A stretch of DNA of 64,000 nt from Streptomyces sp. SAI-127 (GCF_029894425.1 NZ_JARXYJ010000001.1:620001-684000), one strand, 5' to 3'. Positions 49,578 to 58,973 are shown, numbered from the stretch's first letter. Numbers and translations: made by a program. Notes: generated by a model not told the origin, from the sequence alone.

Positions 49578-50870
49578 CTACCCGTGAGGACGGGACCGGC
49601 CCCCGATGCCCTGACTGTCGGCCCACTGTGCGACGGCTCGGCGGTCCGGGTCCGGGAATGCCCGCTCCACCGACTGGAGCAGTAGCTTCAACTCCGTTTT
49701 CACCGCTGGATGTTGCACCGCCGGGAGACTTTCGAGGAGGCCGTCGAGCAGGGCGCGCAGGCGTCGGCAGATCTGCGTGGAGGTCGCCCCGTAGTCGCGG
49801 ATCTCGGAGACGGCGAGTTGCAGGTAGTCCTCCCAGTCGCGTCCGTGCAGGACGAGACGAGGTCGGCCACGGTCGTCGGTCATCACGTAGCGGTCCCGAA
49901 GTCGCGCACTGCCGATCACGGTGAGGAACGACTCGATGTGGTTGAGCACCTGAACGGCTGTCGTGGGGTCGTTGACTGCCGGGGAGAGGGCACGGATGGC
50001 GATGTCCACGAGGATCCGCAGGGCGAAGGCGGGGTCCTGTTCGATGGTCCGTTCGGCGCCCAGGGCGATGAGACCGGTGACGTGCCGGGGATCGGGCGCG
50101 GATGTACCGCCGTGGACCTCGACGAGGACGGCGCCGGGACGGACGTAGTCCCCGATGAGGTGGGGCACGACGAACGTGCAGTCGTAGCTCACGCCGGCGG
50201 CCACCAGTCCAGCCAGGTCGAATGCCTGGATGGCCCCGCCGTGGGGAGAGCGGATGGGCGTCACCGGTCCGTGCGCCGTCACGGGTTCACCGCCGTGCGG
50301 CGCGGAAGCGCGGACTGCCATGGCTCCGCGGGCGAAGACACCTTCTCCCATGCGCCCGACGAGGTCGGCGATGGCCACCGGCCTGAGGTTGTGCGTGAAG
50401 CGATTGAGGTAGACGAGCAGGAGCAGCAGGCTGACGGCCACGGCCGCGCCGGCGAGGGTGACCCCGAAGTCCGGTACCGAGTTCGACTCGATGCTGCGCA
50501 GCAGGGAGAAAGCGAAGGCGAATGTCCCGGTGAAGGTGGCAAGGACGGTTTTCTGCAGCCGGTCTCTGTACCAGAGGCGCATATACCGCGGGGACAGTGC
50601 TCCGGTCGCCTGCTGGATGACGAGCACACCGATCGTCACGACGAAACCGAGCAGGGCCACCATCGCCCCGACGATGGCACTGAGCACGCCACTCGCGGTG
50701 GTCGCGGAGTAACGCCAGCCGCTCGGCGGCCAGTCCACCCCGTCGGCGGCAATGGCCAATTCGGCGAGGACGACTCCCAGTGCCATTCCGAACAGCGGCG
50801 CGATCCACAAGCTGGCTTTCACGTATTGTCGCAGCCGGAATACGGAGGCCCAGGACATCATGCTGCGCAT
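49578..50870 (-). CDS. DUF2254 predicted membrane protein
   Basis: A 430-aa protein. The N-terminal part has about four transmembrane helices (SLWIAPLFGMALGVVLAELA; VGAMVALLGFVVTIGVLVIQ; later two near 110-150). The soluble part includes AFDLAGLVAAGVSYDCTFVV, RTIEQDPAFALRILVDIAIR and ALSPAVNDPTTAVQVLNHIE, which are conserved in DUF2254. Function unknown. The ATG at 50870 has GAGGGAAAGGG upstream; an ATG three codons later is possible. It ends 50 bp from the convergent CLC gene. Confidence 0.87.
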   Translation of the reverse strand: MRSMMSWASVFRLRQYVKASLWIAPLFGMALGVVLAELAIAADGVDWPPSGWRYSATTASGVLSAIVGAMVALLGFVVTIGVLVIQQATGALSPRYMRLWYRDRLQKTVLATFTGTFAFAFSLLRSIESNSVPDFGVTLAGAAVAVSLLLLLVYLNRFTHNLRPVAIADLVGRMGEGVFARGAMAVRASAPHGGEPVTAHGPVTPIRSPHGGAIQAFDLAGLVAAGVSYDCTFVVPHLIGDYVRPGAVLVEVHGGTSAPDPRHVTGLIALGAERTIEQDPAFALRILVDIAIRALSPAVNDPTTAVQVLNHIESFLTVIGSARLRDRYVMTDDRGRPRLVLHGRDWEDYLQLAVSEIRDYGATSTQICRRLRALLDGLLESLPAVQHPAVKTELKLLLQSVERAFPDPDRRAVAQWADSQGIGGRSRPHG

Positions 50871-51159
50871 GCCCGCACCCTTTCCCTCGCGGCACCGACG
50901 CTCCGGGTGCCGACACCGGAACCCCTCACCCGGGAGGGCCTTCGTTGCAGGTACAGCCACGGTAGGGCAATGAACGGACGCGCGCAGAGCACGGCACCAC
51001 CAGTCCGGCCACTGGACTCGCCCAGCAGGACCGAGGGCACCTTTCTGCGTACGCTGGACGGGTGAACCACGCTCGACATCTGGTGCGGCCGAGTTCCGAT
51101 AGACATCGCGGTGTCCGTCGGGCCGGTCTGGTTCACCCCTGGGTGAAAGCGGGCTCTTG

Positions 51160-53007
51160 ATGAATGAATCCCCGTTGATCGAAAACCACGGCCTGATCGG
51201 TGATCTGCAGACGGCGGCTCTGGTGACCACCGACGGCACCATCGACTGGTTCTGCTGTCCGCGATTCGATTCGCCCAGTGTGTTCGGCGCTCTGCTGGAC
51301 TGGGAAAAAGGCGGGCACTTCACTGTGCGGCCTGCCGGCACGACGTTCGCGACGAAGCAGTTGTACTTTCCCGATACGGCCATTCTCGTCACCCGCTTCA
51401 TGACGGAGTCCGGCACGGGCGAAGTGGTCGATTTCATGCCGGTGACCGGATCCGTCGCAACCGACCGCCATCGCCTCGTCCGCATGCTGCGGTGTGTGCG
51501 TGGCAGCATGACATTCGAGGGGGACATCGCCCCCCGGTTCAACTACGGCCGCGCGCCGCACGAACTGCGCATCACGGAGCAGGGCGCGGTGTTCGCCTCG
51601 GAAGGACTGGAACTGGCGGTGCACGCCGTCCGCGAGCCGGAGGACGAGCGGCTGCTGAACCTGTTGTCGGGAGACAGGGACCTCCACTTCACTCTGCGCC
51701 TGCGGGCCGGACAGCAGCGCGGGGTCGTCCTGGAGTCGTCGCCCGACGGGCCGCCCCATGAAATCCGTGTCGCGGAGTTCCAGCAGCTCTACGAGGAGAC
51801 GATCCGCTTCTGGCGGTCATGGCTCGCCCAGTCCCGTTACTCGGGCCGGTGGCGCGAAGCCGTGGAACGCTCGGCCGTGACGCTGAAGCTCATGACCTAT
51901 GCGCCGAGCGGGGCCCTGGTCGCGGCCCCCACGGCGGGCCTGCCGGAGCAGCTGGGCGGCGAGCGCAACTGGGACTACCGGTTCACCTGGATCCGGGATG
52001 CCTCCTTCTCGGTCTATGCCCTCCTGGGCCTGGGTTTCAAGGAGGAGGCGTCGGCGTTCATCAGCTGGCTGCGCGATCGCGTGCGGGAAGAGGTCCAAGG
52101 CGACGCCGACACGGGACCCCTGAACATCATGTACCGGGTCGACGGCTCCTCCGACCTGGTGGAGGAGACTCTGGAGCACTGGGCGGGGTACGAGGGCTCC
52201 GCCCCCGTGCGCATCGGCAACGGGGCCGCGAGCCAGATGCAGTTGGACATCTACGGCGAGGCCCTGGACAGCATCTACTTCGCGCACCAGCACGGAATCC
52301 AGCTCGACACCAAGGGCTGGACCGCACTGCACACACTCCTCGACTGGCTGGTCGACCACTGGGACCAGCCCGGCGAGGGACTGTGGGAGACCCGCGGAGG
52401 CCGCAAGGACTTCACCTACGGCCGGGTGATGTCCTGGGTCGCCTTCGACCGTGCCCTGCGGCTCTCCTCCGCGAGCGGCCGACCGGCAGCCCGTGGACGC
52501 TGGACGACCGAACGGGACCGTGTCTACGAACAGGTACTGGCTCAGGGGTGGGATCCGAAGCGCGAGGCGTTCGTGCAGCACTACGGCAGCAATGTCCTGG
52601 ACTCGTCGCTGCTGCGGATGCCGACGGTGGGCTTCATCACCCCGGACGACCCGATGTGGACGTCCACGCTGGAGGCGATGGACCGCGAACTGGTCAGCGA
52701 CAGCCTGGTCTACCGCTACGACCCCGAAGCGTCGCCCGACGGACTGCGCGGGTCCGAAGGGACCTTCTCCCTGTGCACCTTCATGTACGTCGATGCCCTG
52801 GCACGGGCCGGACGGATCGATCAGGCCAGGCTCGTACTGGAGAAGATGCTCACGTACGCCAATCACCTGGGCCTTTACTCCGAAGAGATCGACCTGACAG
52901 GGCGACAGCTCGGGAATTTCCCGCAAGCTTTCACGCACCTCGCGTTCATCGATGCGGCCATCACCCTGGACGCGCATCTGAACCGGGCACGTGAGGGCGG
53001 GAGGTAG
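51160..53007 (+). CDS. Glycoside hydrolase family 15 (glucoamylase/trehalase-type)
   Basis: A 615-aa cytoplasmic enzyme (no signal peptide). The N-terminal domain has IENHGLIGDLQTAALVTTDG and TIDWFCCPRFDSPSVFGALL. The catalytic (alpha/alpha)6 barrel has NWDYRFTWIRDASFSVYALL, GYEGSAPVRIGNGAASQMQL and YSEEIDLTGRQLGNFPQAFT, where the acidic residues provide the general acid and base. Actinomycete relatives of this length include trehalases and glucan hydrolases; trehalase is plausible given the osmotic/stress neighbours, but the substrate is unproven. The ATG at 51160 has GAAAGCGGG upstream. It is divergent from DUF2254 across 289 bp. Confidence 0.92.
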   Translation: MNESPLIENHGLIGDLQTAALVTTDGTIDWFCCPRFDSPSVFGALLDWEKGGHFTVRPAGTTFATKQLYFPDTAILVTRFMTESGTGEVVDFMPVTGSVATDRHRLVRMLRCVRGSMTFEGDIAPRFNYGRAPHELRITEQGAVFASEGLELAVHAVREPEDERLLNLLSGDRDLHFTLRLRAGQQRGVVLESSPDGPPHEIRVAEFQQLYEETIRFWRSWLAQSRYSGRWREAVERSAVTLKLMTYAPSGALVAAPTAGLPEQLGGERNWDYRFTWIRDASFSVYALLGLGFKEEASAFISWLRDRVREEVQGDADTGPLNIMYRVDGSSDLVEETLEHWAGYEGSAPVRIGNGAASQMQLDIYGEALDSIYFAHQHGIQLDTKGWTALHTLLDWLVDHWDQPGEGLWETRGGRKDFTYGRVMSWVAFDRALRLSSASGRPAARGRWTTERDRVYEQVLAQGWDPKREAFVQHYGSNVLDSSLLRMPTVGFITPDDPMWTSTLEAMDRELVSDSLVYRYDPEASPDGLRGSEGTFSLCTFMYVDALARAGRIDQARLVLEKMLTYANHLGLYSEEIDLTGRQLGNFPQAFTHLAFIDAAITLDAHLNRAREGGR

Positions 53008-53031
53008 CCCGAGGGCGGTCTCCTGGCAGGC

Positions 53032-54801
53032 TCACCGCGCAAAAGGGGCCGAGCCGAGCAGGACGACGCTGTCGCCTTCCTGCGGAGTGACCGGCTCGTC
53101 GCCAGTGACCGGTTCGAGTCGCCGGTCGGCCCGCACTACGAAGAGCGTGTCGTGGTCGGCGGGCACAGGGGTGGAGGCGGACTGGACGAGGAAGCGGGCT
53201 CCCGCCTCGTAGCGCGCTGCCAGGGCGTGCCGGACGAGCGAACTGCCGAAGAGGATGGCGCCGCCGGTGTAGGGAGCGACGACGCCGTGGCTTTCGTGGG
53301 GCGGGCCGACCCGGTAGACGGGGCCCTCGACATTGTCCTGCATCACGACCGAGGCAAGGGCGTTGAAATCGTCGTCGTCGGTGGCCAGGAACACAGCTGT
53401 CACCCCTTCCAGCCGTGCCCCGGGGTTGGTGGCCGTGGCCAGCAGATCGCCCCTGGCCAACTGGATCCCCGCCTCCTTGATTCTTTGCCGTTCCTCGTCG
53501 AGCCCCGCCCACATCAGCACGTCGAGTCCGGCGGTGCGCAGGGACCGCCCCATGTCGACCACCCACGGCTCGCCTCCCACCAGGAGGATGCGAGTGCCGG
53601 ACGGCTTGACGACGGCCAGCCGCCGGGCCACCGGAGACGCGGTCAGCGCGTACACCAGGACGGTTCCCACGATCACCAGGAAGGTGACCGGGAGGATCTT
53701 GGCGGCGCCGCTCTCCCCCCGGTCGACGAGGCTGGCGGCGAACGCCGACGCCGTGGCAGCGGCGACGATGCCGCGCGGAGCCATCCACCCGATGAAGGCC
53801 CGTTCTCCCTGGGTCAGGCCCGAATGTGCCGTCGCGGCGAAGGCGACAAGGGGACGCACCACCAGGACAAGGATCGCGATGAGGACGAGGGCGGGGAGCA
53901 GTACGGGGACCAGGGAGGACGGGGTGACGGTCGTGGAGATGGAGACGAACAGCAAGCCGATGATCAGCTGGACCAGGGTCTCGAAGAAGGGGCGGCGAGC
54001 AGGCATGTCGAAGCCGCGGAGGTTGGTGACGGCCAGTCCCGTGACGATCGCGGCGATGAGTCCCGTGTCGTCCCGGACGATGTCACAACCGGCGGAAACG
54101 GCGATGACGGTCGCGAGCTGCGCCAGAGTGCCCAGCGTCTCCCCGAGCCGCAGGACGCGCAGCGTCCACCACAGCAGCGCCGCTCCCACCGCCCCGCCGA
54201 CCAGACCGACGGCAAGGCTGATGCCGAACTGGCCCAGCTGGTAGCCGCGGCCGATGTCGACCTGGTGGGACGACGCGATGGCGTGGAAGGTCAGAGCGCC
54301 GAGAATGCCGCCGATCGGGTCGGTCAGTGTTCCTTCCCAGATGAGGATGCGGCGAACCTTGTCGTTGGGCCGCACATAGTCGAGCAGTGGGCCGACGACC
54401 GTCGGTCCCGAGACGACAAGGATCATGCCGAGCATCGCGGCCACCCGGAGCGGCATGTCGAACATGGCAGGTGCCACCGCGCCGGTGACGAGGAAGGTCA
54501 CCAGCACCCCGAACAGCAGCAGTCTGCCCACGATCCATCGCGTCCGGCCGGTCAGGTTGCGCAGGTTGAGGCCCAGACCGGCGTCGTAGAGGATCACCGC
54601 CACGGCCAGGGACACCAGGCTGGAGAAGTTCGCCCCCATCAGCTTGTCGGGGTGGACGACATCGGTGAGGGCGCCGGCGGTGAATCCGGCGGGCAGCAGC
54701 ACGATCAGGGCGGGAATGCGCAGCTTGCTGGCCAGGACCTGTGAGCCGGTGGCGAGTACCACGGTCAGCGCGAGTCCGAGCAGGATCTCGTCGTCGGTCA
54801 C
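53032..54801 (-). CDS. Cation/proton antiporter with C-terminal RCK (TrkA-N) domain
   Basis: A 589-aa protein. The N-terminal two thirds (about 12-13 hydrophobic segments) are a Na/H-exchanger domain with RIPALIVLLPAGFTAGALTD and LTDPIGGILGALTFHAIASS (the acidic T-D motif of CPA transporters). The C-terminal part, GTRILLVGGEPWVVDMGRSL onward, is a TrkA-N nucleotide-binding fold, followed by GDEPVTPQEGDSVVLLGS, a TrkA-C-like end. The GTG at 54801 is chosen because it has GGAGG and fits the conserved start; the open frame upstream is not coding-like. Likely K+ or Na+ efflux gated by a nucleotide. Confidence 0.9.
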   Translation of the reverse strand: MTDDEILLGLALTVVLATGSQVLASKLRIPALIVLLPAGFTAGALTDVVHPDKLMGANFSSLVSLAVAVILYDAGLGLNLRNLTGRTRWIVGRLLLFGVLVTFLVTGAVAPAMFDMPLRVAAMLGMILVVSGPTVVGPLLDYVRPNDKVRRILIWEGTLTDPIGGILGALTFHAIASSHQVDIGRGYQLGQFGISLAVGLVGGAVGAALLWWTLRVLRLGETLGTLAQLATVIAVSAGCDIVRDDTGLIAAIVTGLAVTNLRGFDMPARRPFFETLVQLIIGLLFVSISTTVTPSSLVPVLLPALVLIAILVLVVRPLVAFAATAHSGLTQGERAFIGWMAPRGIVAAATASAFAASLVDRGESGAAKILPVTFLVIVGTVLVYALTASPVARRLAVVKPSGTRILLVGGEPWVVDMGRSLRTAGLDVLMWAGLDEERQRIKEAGIQLARGDLLATATNPGARLEGVTAVFLATDDDDFNALASVVMQDNVEGPVYRVGPPHESHGVVAPYTGGAILFGSSLVRHALAARYEAGARFLVQSASTPVPADHDTLFVVRADRRLEPVTGDEPVTPQEGDSVVLLGSAPFAR

Positions 54802-55749
54802 AGCTGCTTCCTCCCTCGGAGTCCGGGCGCCATGGGATCTGGCCGGGGCCTGTGCGGTCAGCCGTCGTCTGCCGCCGGTTACCGTCCGTGCCCCTTCTTC
54901 GCGGGTCGGCGGCGGCGAGTACTTCCAAGAAGGCAAGCCGACGGCCGGCACGACGATCACCAACGCCACCGGCGTAACGAACGCCGGTCAGGCAGGCATC
55001 GCGGGTGCGCGCCCTCCGTCGGGCTCGGTCGGCGAGACCTGAGCGAGCCAGGGCGCTGGGCCGTGCCAGGGACAGTGGAGGCGACGACTCCAACGGCAGC
55101 CGGTCCAAGGCGCCCCGCCTGGCCAGCGCGCACCGCCGGACGTAACCCATCAGATCGGGCGCATCGAATCCGCCGGCTTCCGCTGGGAGGTGCGCCGCGC
55201 CGGCCAAGGCCGTGCTCGTGATGGGGACCCGCCCGAAGCCGAGGCCCCGGCAGTGAAGGCCGACTATGGACAGTGCCGTCCGCCCTTTCGGCAGACGCAC
55301 CAACTCTGTCCCCGGCCGTGCGCCCGCGGTGGAATCCACCATGGTCTGCCTCCTCGCTGCGCGGCTCCGGTTCCGCCTGGCCGCAGCCGGCCTGGCACGG
55401 GGGTCACGCAATCACCGGCCTCGCCGCGCCGCCTGTCCGGCCGGCCGCCGTTGGGCCGTTGAGCGGAGCATCTCCCCCGGTCGGACCAGTGGCGGTCTGC
55501 GCGACGAGGATCGCCGGCCATGGCTGATGAGACCGGCACCTGCTCCGCAGGACTGGCGCAGGCGTGGGTTGCTGCACCTTGCGTTCGACCGGGCGACCGC
55601 TTGTCAGGCGTCGACACGCAGTGCGGCGTTGGCATCGAGCCGGCAGGCATCCCCGGGCGGGTTGCCCCTCTGAAAGACGCAGTAAAGGTACGGCCTCTCA
55701 CCTGGCTGTTCGCGCGCCTCGGCCTGCCGGCGCGCGCTCGGCGTCTCGC
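54802..55749. other. 948 bp without a recognised gene
   Basis: Lies between the antiporter and the iron-regulated operon. The stretch GEYFQEGKPTAGTTITNATG (plus strand, about 54915-54975) has a coding-like composition but no start or continuation. The rest reads as proline/arginine-rich shadows in all frames. Probably decayed sequence. Confidence 0.35.
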
Positions 55750-55980
55750 TCACCCGCAGGGGCGGCCCGGATAGTCGTCGGTCTCGGGTACGCCCGCCTC
55801 GCGCATCCTGCGCAGCACCTCGGGCAGGAGCGACTCGTCGCCGGTGTCCGCCGGGCAGTTGGTCTCCCGGTCGAAGACCAGCGTCTCCCCCGCCGTGTGC
55901 CAGATGACCCAGCGATACCGGGACCTGCCGGCGTCCCAGAGGTGCGCGTAGCTCTCCACAGCCGTCGTCTTCCGGCTCAC
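55750..55980 (-). CDS. Small hypothetical protein, third gene of the iron-regulated operon
   Basis: A 76-aa acidic/aromatic protein: SRKTTAVESYAHLWDAGRSR and YRWVIWHTAGETLVFDRETN, ending EVLRRMREAGVPETDDYPGR. No signal peptide or membrane segment. The ATG overlaps the stop of the amidohydrolase gene by 4 bp (ATGA), which strongly supports that it is real and co-expressed. I do not recognise a family. It may be a small partner of the amidohydrolase. Confidence 0.7.
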   Translation of the reverse strand: MSRKTTAVESYAHLWDAGRSRYRWVIWHTAGETLVFDRETNCPADTGDESLLPEVLRRMREAGVPETDDYPGRPCG

Positions 55981-57557
55981 GACGCCGCATTTCCGGTCCA
56001 GCGGTCGTCGACGTATGTCGCGACGACCTCGATGTCTCCGATGCGCGACGGATCGACGCGCCGGGGGTCGTCGCCGATTACGACCAGGTCGGCGAGCTTG
56101 CCCGGGGTGAGGCTACCCAGGCGGTCGTCCCAGTGGCAGGCGAAGGCGCCGGCGACGGTGTAGGCGCGCAGGGCCTCGTCGACGGTGAGGGCCTCGTCAG
56201 GGCCGATCAGCTGGCCGGACTCGGAGGCGCGCTCGACCATGAACTGGATGGCTCGCAGCGGGGATCCGTCCGTGACGGGGCGGTCCGAACTTCCGACGAG
56301 GGTGATCCCCTGGTCCAGGAACGCCCTGCCGCGGTACAGCCAGGGAGCCCGCTCCTCCCCCATGATCGCCGCGTAGTCGTCGCCGAAGTAGCGCAGGAAG
56401 TTGGGCTGGACGACCGCGCTGACACCCAGCCGCGCGAAGCGCGGGAGCTGGTCGGGCCGGATCAGGCCGGCGTGCTCGATGCGGTGCCGGGCGCCGGGGC
56501 GCGGCCGCAGGCGCTGGGCGCGTTCCAGGGCGTCCAGGGCGATGTCGGCGGCGCGGTCGCCGATGGCGTGGACGGCGAGCTGCCATCCGGCGAGGTGGCC
56601 GTCCACGATCGTGTCCCCGAGGACGTCCGGGTCGTCCTGCAACTGGCCCGCGTGGTCGAGCCCTTCGTAGGGGCTGCTGAGCGCGGCGGTCCGGGCCATC
56701 ATGCCGCCGTCGGTGAAGATCTTCAGTGCGCCCACGGAGAGGCGGTCGTCGCCGAACCCGGTACGCAGGCCGAGGTCGAGGGACCGGGGAATGCCGTCGG
56801 CTCCATGTGCGGCGACCGGGTGCAGCCGGTCGGCGGACACCATGAGCTGCACGCGCAGCGGCAGCAGGCCTTCCTCGCGGGCGAGTTGGTAAGCGCCCAG
56901 CTCGACCGGGCTGTGGCCCACGAGGGTGCCGCCGATGCCCGCCTCGGCGCAGGCGGTGACGCCCTCGGCCAGGCAGGTCCGGGCGGCGCGCCCGATCGCC
57001 TCGGCCAACTCCCGCTGGGAGTACGGCAGGCGCAGGGCGCGGGCGGCGCCCATGGCTCCCTCGGCCAGGAAGCCGCCGTCGCGGGACAGGTCGGCGGGGA
57101 GCAGGTCGAGCACGGCGGAGTTGACGACGCAGCCGTGGCCGGAGTCGTGCAGCAGGAACAGCTTGTGTCCGTGGCTGACCGTGTCGAGTTCGGCGGCGGT
57201 CAAGTGGCGTCCCAGGGCCCGCTGGTCGTATCCGGCGATGCTCACCCAGGCGCCGGGGGTGCCCTTTTGGCGGACGGCCTCCTCCACGACGGCCAGCACG
57301 TCCTCGATGCGCGTGCACCCCGCGATGCTGGGCGTGTTCTCCTTGAACCCGGTCCAGGCCAGGTGCACATGGGCGTCGATGAACCCGGGCAGCACGGTGG
57401 CGCCCTGCAGGTCGATCACCTCGCGTGCGGGCAGGGAGGTCACGGCCTCGTCCAGGCCGACGATCCGGCCCTGCCAGATGCCGAGGTCGTGGGCGACGGG
57501 GTGGTCGGGGTCCATGGTGAGGAAACGGGCGTTCGTCAGTCTGGTGGAGAGCACCAT
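55977..57557 (-). CDS. Amidohydrolase (YtcJ/N-substituted formamide deformylase-like)
   Basis: A 526-aa amidohydrolase_3 protein. Metal ligands are in FIDAHVHLAWTG (H-x-H near residue 67), and later HAIGDRAADIALDALE, HRIEHAGLIRPDQLP and a terminal VGSSDRPVTDGSPL aspartate. LTPGKLADLVVIGDDP closes the composite domain. It begins 5 bp after the mbtH stop, with no strong ribosome binding site, so it is translated by coupling. Placement behind mbtH and an iron box suggests it acts on a siderophore or its precursor, for example deformylation or amide hydrolysis (inference). Confidence 0.9.
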   Translation of the reverse strand: MVLSTRLTNARFLTMDPDHPVAHDLGIWQGRIVGLDEAVTSLPAREVIDLQGATVLPGFIDAHVHLAWTGFKENTPSIAGCTRIEDVLAVVEEAVRQKGTPGAWVSIAGYDQRALGRHLTAAELDTVSHGHKLFLLHDSGHGCVVNSAVLDLLPADLSRDGGFLAEGAMGAARALRLPYSQRELAEAIGRAARTCLAEGVTACAEAGIGGTLVGHSPVELGAYQLAREEGLLPLRVQLMVSADRLHPVAAHGADGIPRSLDLGLRTGFGDDRLSVGALKIFTDGGMMARTAALSSPYEGLDHAGQLQDDPDVLGDTIVDGHLAGWQLAVHAIGDRAADIALDALERAQRLRPRPGARHRIEHAGLIRPDQLPRFARLGVSAVVQPNFLRYFGDDYAAIMGEERAPWLYRGRAFLDQGITLVGSSDRPVTDGSPLRAIQFMVERASESGQLIGPDEALTVDEALRAYTVAGAFACHWDDRLGSLTPGKLADLVVIGDDPRRVDPSRIGDIEVVATYVDDRWTGNAAS

Positions 57558-57562
57558 GAAGG

Positions 57563-57775
57563 TCAGGCGTCCATGGACGTCGCGAGGGACCGGGGGCGCA
57601 GATCGGTCCAGTGGGTCTCGACGTAGTCCAGGCACGCCTGGCGGGTGTTCTCGTCGAAGACGACCGTCCACCCGCCGGGTACCTCCGCGAAGGACGGCCA
57701 GAGCGAGTGCTGGCCCTCGTCGTTCACCAGGACGAGGAAACGGCCGTCGGCGTCGTCGAAGGGGTTGGTGCTCAT
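57563..57775 (-). CDS. mbtH: MbtH-like protein (NRPS accessory)
   Basis: A 70-aa protein with all family landmarks: [37 protein letters not shown] and [17 protein letters not shown]. MbtH-like proteins bind and stabilise NRPS adenylation domains in siderophore and peptide antibiotic synthesis. The ATG has AGGAGG upstream. Transcription starts within or near the iron box 22 bp upstream, so iron repression is expected. No NRPS gene is in this window; the cognate one must lie elsewhere, perhaps past the right edge. Confidence 0.95.
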   Translation of the reverse strand: MSTNPFDDADGRFLVLVNDEGQHSLWPSFAEVPGGWTVVFDENTRQACLDYVETHWTDLRPRSLATSMDA

Positions 57776-57796
57776 GTGCGGTGCCTCCTGAAAGAA

Positions 57797-57815
57797 TAAG
57801 GTTAGGCTCGCCTAA
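57797..57815. promoter_or_regulatory. Iron box (DmdR1/IdeR-type operator)
   Basis: TAAGGTTAGGCTCGCCTAA matches the actinobacterial iron-box consensus TTAGGTTAGGCTCACCTAA closely (differences only at positions 2 and 14). It lies between mbtH (minus) and the esterase (plus), so iron-loaded repressor can silence both directions. Confidence 0.92.
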
Positions 57816-57860
57816 TCAAATGTGAGCTTAGCCTTCTCGCTTTCCGCTCCACAAGGAGAC

Positions 57861-57894
57861 GTTCATGAGGTTGGTGCGTTCATGAGGTGGGTGG
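57861..57894 (+). repeat. 17-bp tandem duplication across the esterase start
   Basis: Units 57861-57877 and 57878-57894 both begin GTTCATGAGGT and match at 15 of 17 positions. The duplication adds a second ATG in a different frame and creates the short reading frame described next. Confidence 0.8.
57865..57885 (+). CDS. Upstream mini-ORF (6 codons) overlapping the esterase start
   Basis: ATG AGG TTG GTG CGT TCA TGA. It has the best ribosome binding site of the region (AAGGAG, 6 nt upstream) and its TGA overlaps the esterase ATG (ATGA). Ribosomes probably load here and restart on the esterase. It is likely a by-product of the 17-bp duplication rather than a functional peptide, but it should set the esterase's translation rate. 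Confidence 0.5.
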   Translation: MRLVRS

Positions 57895-58973
57895 GGGACG
57901 ACACCTTCGCCGCGTTCGGACTGCCCGGCGCGCCCGGCACCGACGTGTTCTGGGCGACCGCGAGGACACCCACGTCGATACCCGACGGCGACGGGTGGGT
58001 GACACTGTTCCTGCGGCGCGGGTCCGAACCGGCGAGCGTCGGCTTCGAGAGCTGGTCGGAGCCGGTTCCCCTGCGCCGGTGGGGTGACACGGACTGCTGG
58101 TACGCCGAGGTGCGCATGCCCGCGCGGCTGCGGGTGACCTACCAGTTCCTCGCCGGGGACGCGGCGTACGCCGACCCGCTCAACCCGGTCGGTGCGGGCG
58201 GGGACCGGTCCGTCGCCGCCACCCCGGACGCCCCCGCCCAGCCGCACTGGCCCGACCTCGACGCCGATGACGTCCTGCCCGTCCCGCGAACCCGGATCCG
58301 CTGGAACAGCGCACGGCTCGGCGGGCGGCGCACCGTGCGGGTCCATCCGGCGGGCGGCGGCGGGCCAGTGGTCCTGCTGCTGGACGGGGACGACTGGCTG
58401 TACCTGCACCCGGCCATGACCGCGTTCGACTCGGCCGTCGCCGGCGGCGAGATGCCGCCGGTCACGCTCGTCTTCCTGCCGGCCACGGACAGGGAGGGCG
58501 AGTTCGGGTGCCGACCCGAGCTGTGGGAGGCGATCCGGGACGAACTGCTGCCGCTGGTGGCGGAGACCGGCGTGCCTGCGGTCCGGGACCGGCTGGTGGT
58601 CGCCGGGCAGAGTCTCGGCGGGCTGAGCGCGCTGTACGCGGCACTGGAGTTCCCGGATTTGGTGTCCCGCGTCGCCTGCCAGTCGGGGTCGTTCTGGTGG
58701 ACGCCCGACGCGCTCGGTCTGGCCGACCCCTTGGGCGGCCCGGTCGGCGGCACCGTGGCCGCGCGCCTGCGGGAGCGCCCGGACCTGTCCGGTCTGCGGA
58801 TCGCGTTCGACGTGGGGGAACACGAGACGCGGATGCTGCCCCACTGCGAACTGACCGAGACCCTGGCAGAACAGGCCGGCGCGACCGTACGGGTCTCCCG
58901 GTCACCCTCGGGCCACGACCGGGCGGGCTGGCGGCACGCTCTGCTCAGGGACGTCGCCTGGGCGCTCGCCTAG
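57882..58973 (+). CDS. Siderophore (enterochelin/Fes-like) esterase
   Basis: A 363-aa alpha/beta hydrolase. The N-terminal domain (1-145) resembles the Fes N-terminal domain (VTLFLRRGSEPASVGFESWS; TYQFLAGDAAYADPLNPVG). The catalytic domain has GQSLGG with nucleophile S244, the acid D in FDVGEHE and H345 in SGHDRAGW. Such esterases hydrolyse ferric siderophores in the cytoplasm to release iron. The ATG at 57882 starts in the second repeat unit; the open frame upstream to 57822 covers the promoter. Controlled by the iron box. Confidence 0.9.
   Translation: MRWVGDDTFAAFGLPGAPGTDVFWATARTPTSIPDGDGWVTLFLRRGSEPASVGFESWSEPVPLRRWGDTDCWYAEVRMPARLRVTYQFLAGDAAYADPLNPVGAGGDRSVAATPDAPAQPHWPDLDADDVLPVPRTRIRWNSARLGGRRTVRVHPAGGGGPVVLLLDGDDWLYLHPAMTAFDSAVAGGEMPPVTLVFLPATDREGEFGCRPELWEAIRDELLPLVAETGVPAVRDRLVVAGQSLGGLSALYAALEFPDLVSRVACQSGSFWWTPDALGLADPLGGPVGGTVAARLRERPDLSGLRIAFDVGEHETRMLPHCELTETLAEQAGATVRVSRSPSGHDRAGWRHALLRDVAWALA

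Noticed and set aside
54083..55411. 442-codon minus-strand frame upstream of the antiporter
   Set aside because: No recognisable domain, and it overlaps the antiporter start in another frame; treated as non-coding or decayed.
57822..57881. Esterase start at the upstream GTG (57822)
   Set aside because: That start would place the coding sequence across the promoter next to the iron box and ignore the AAGGAG site; the ATG at 57882 fits the family N-terminus.
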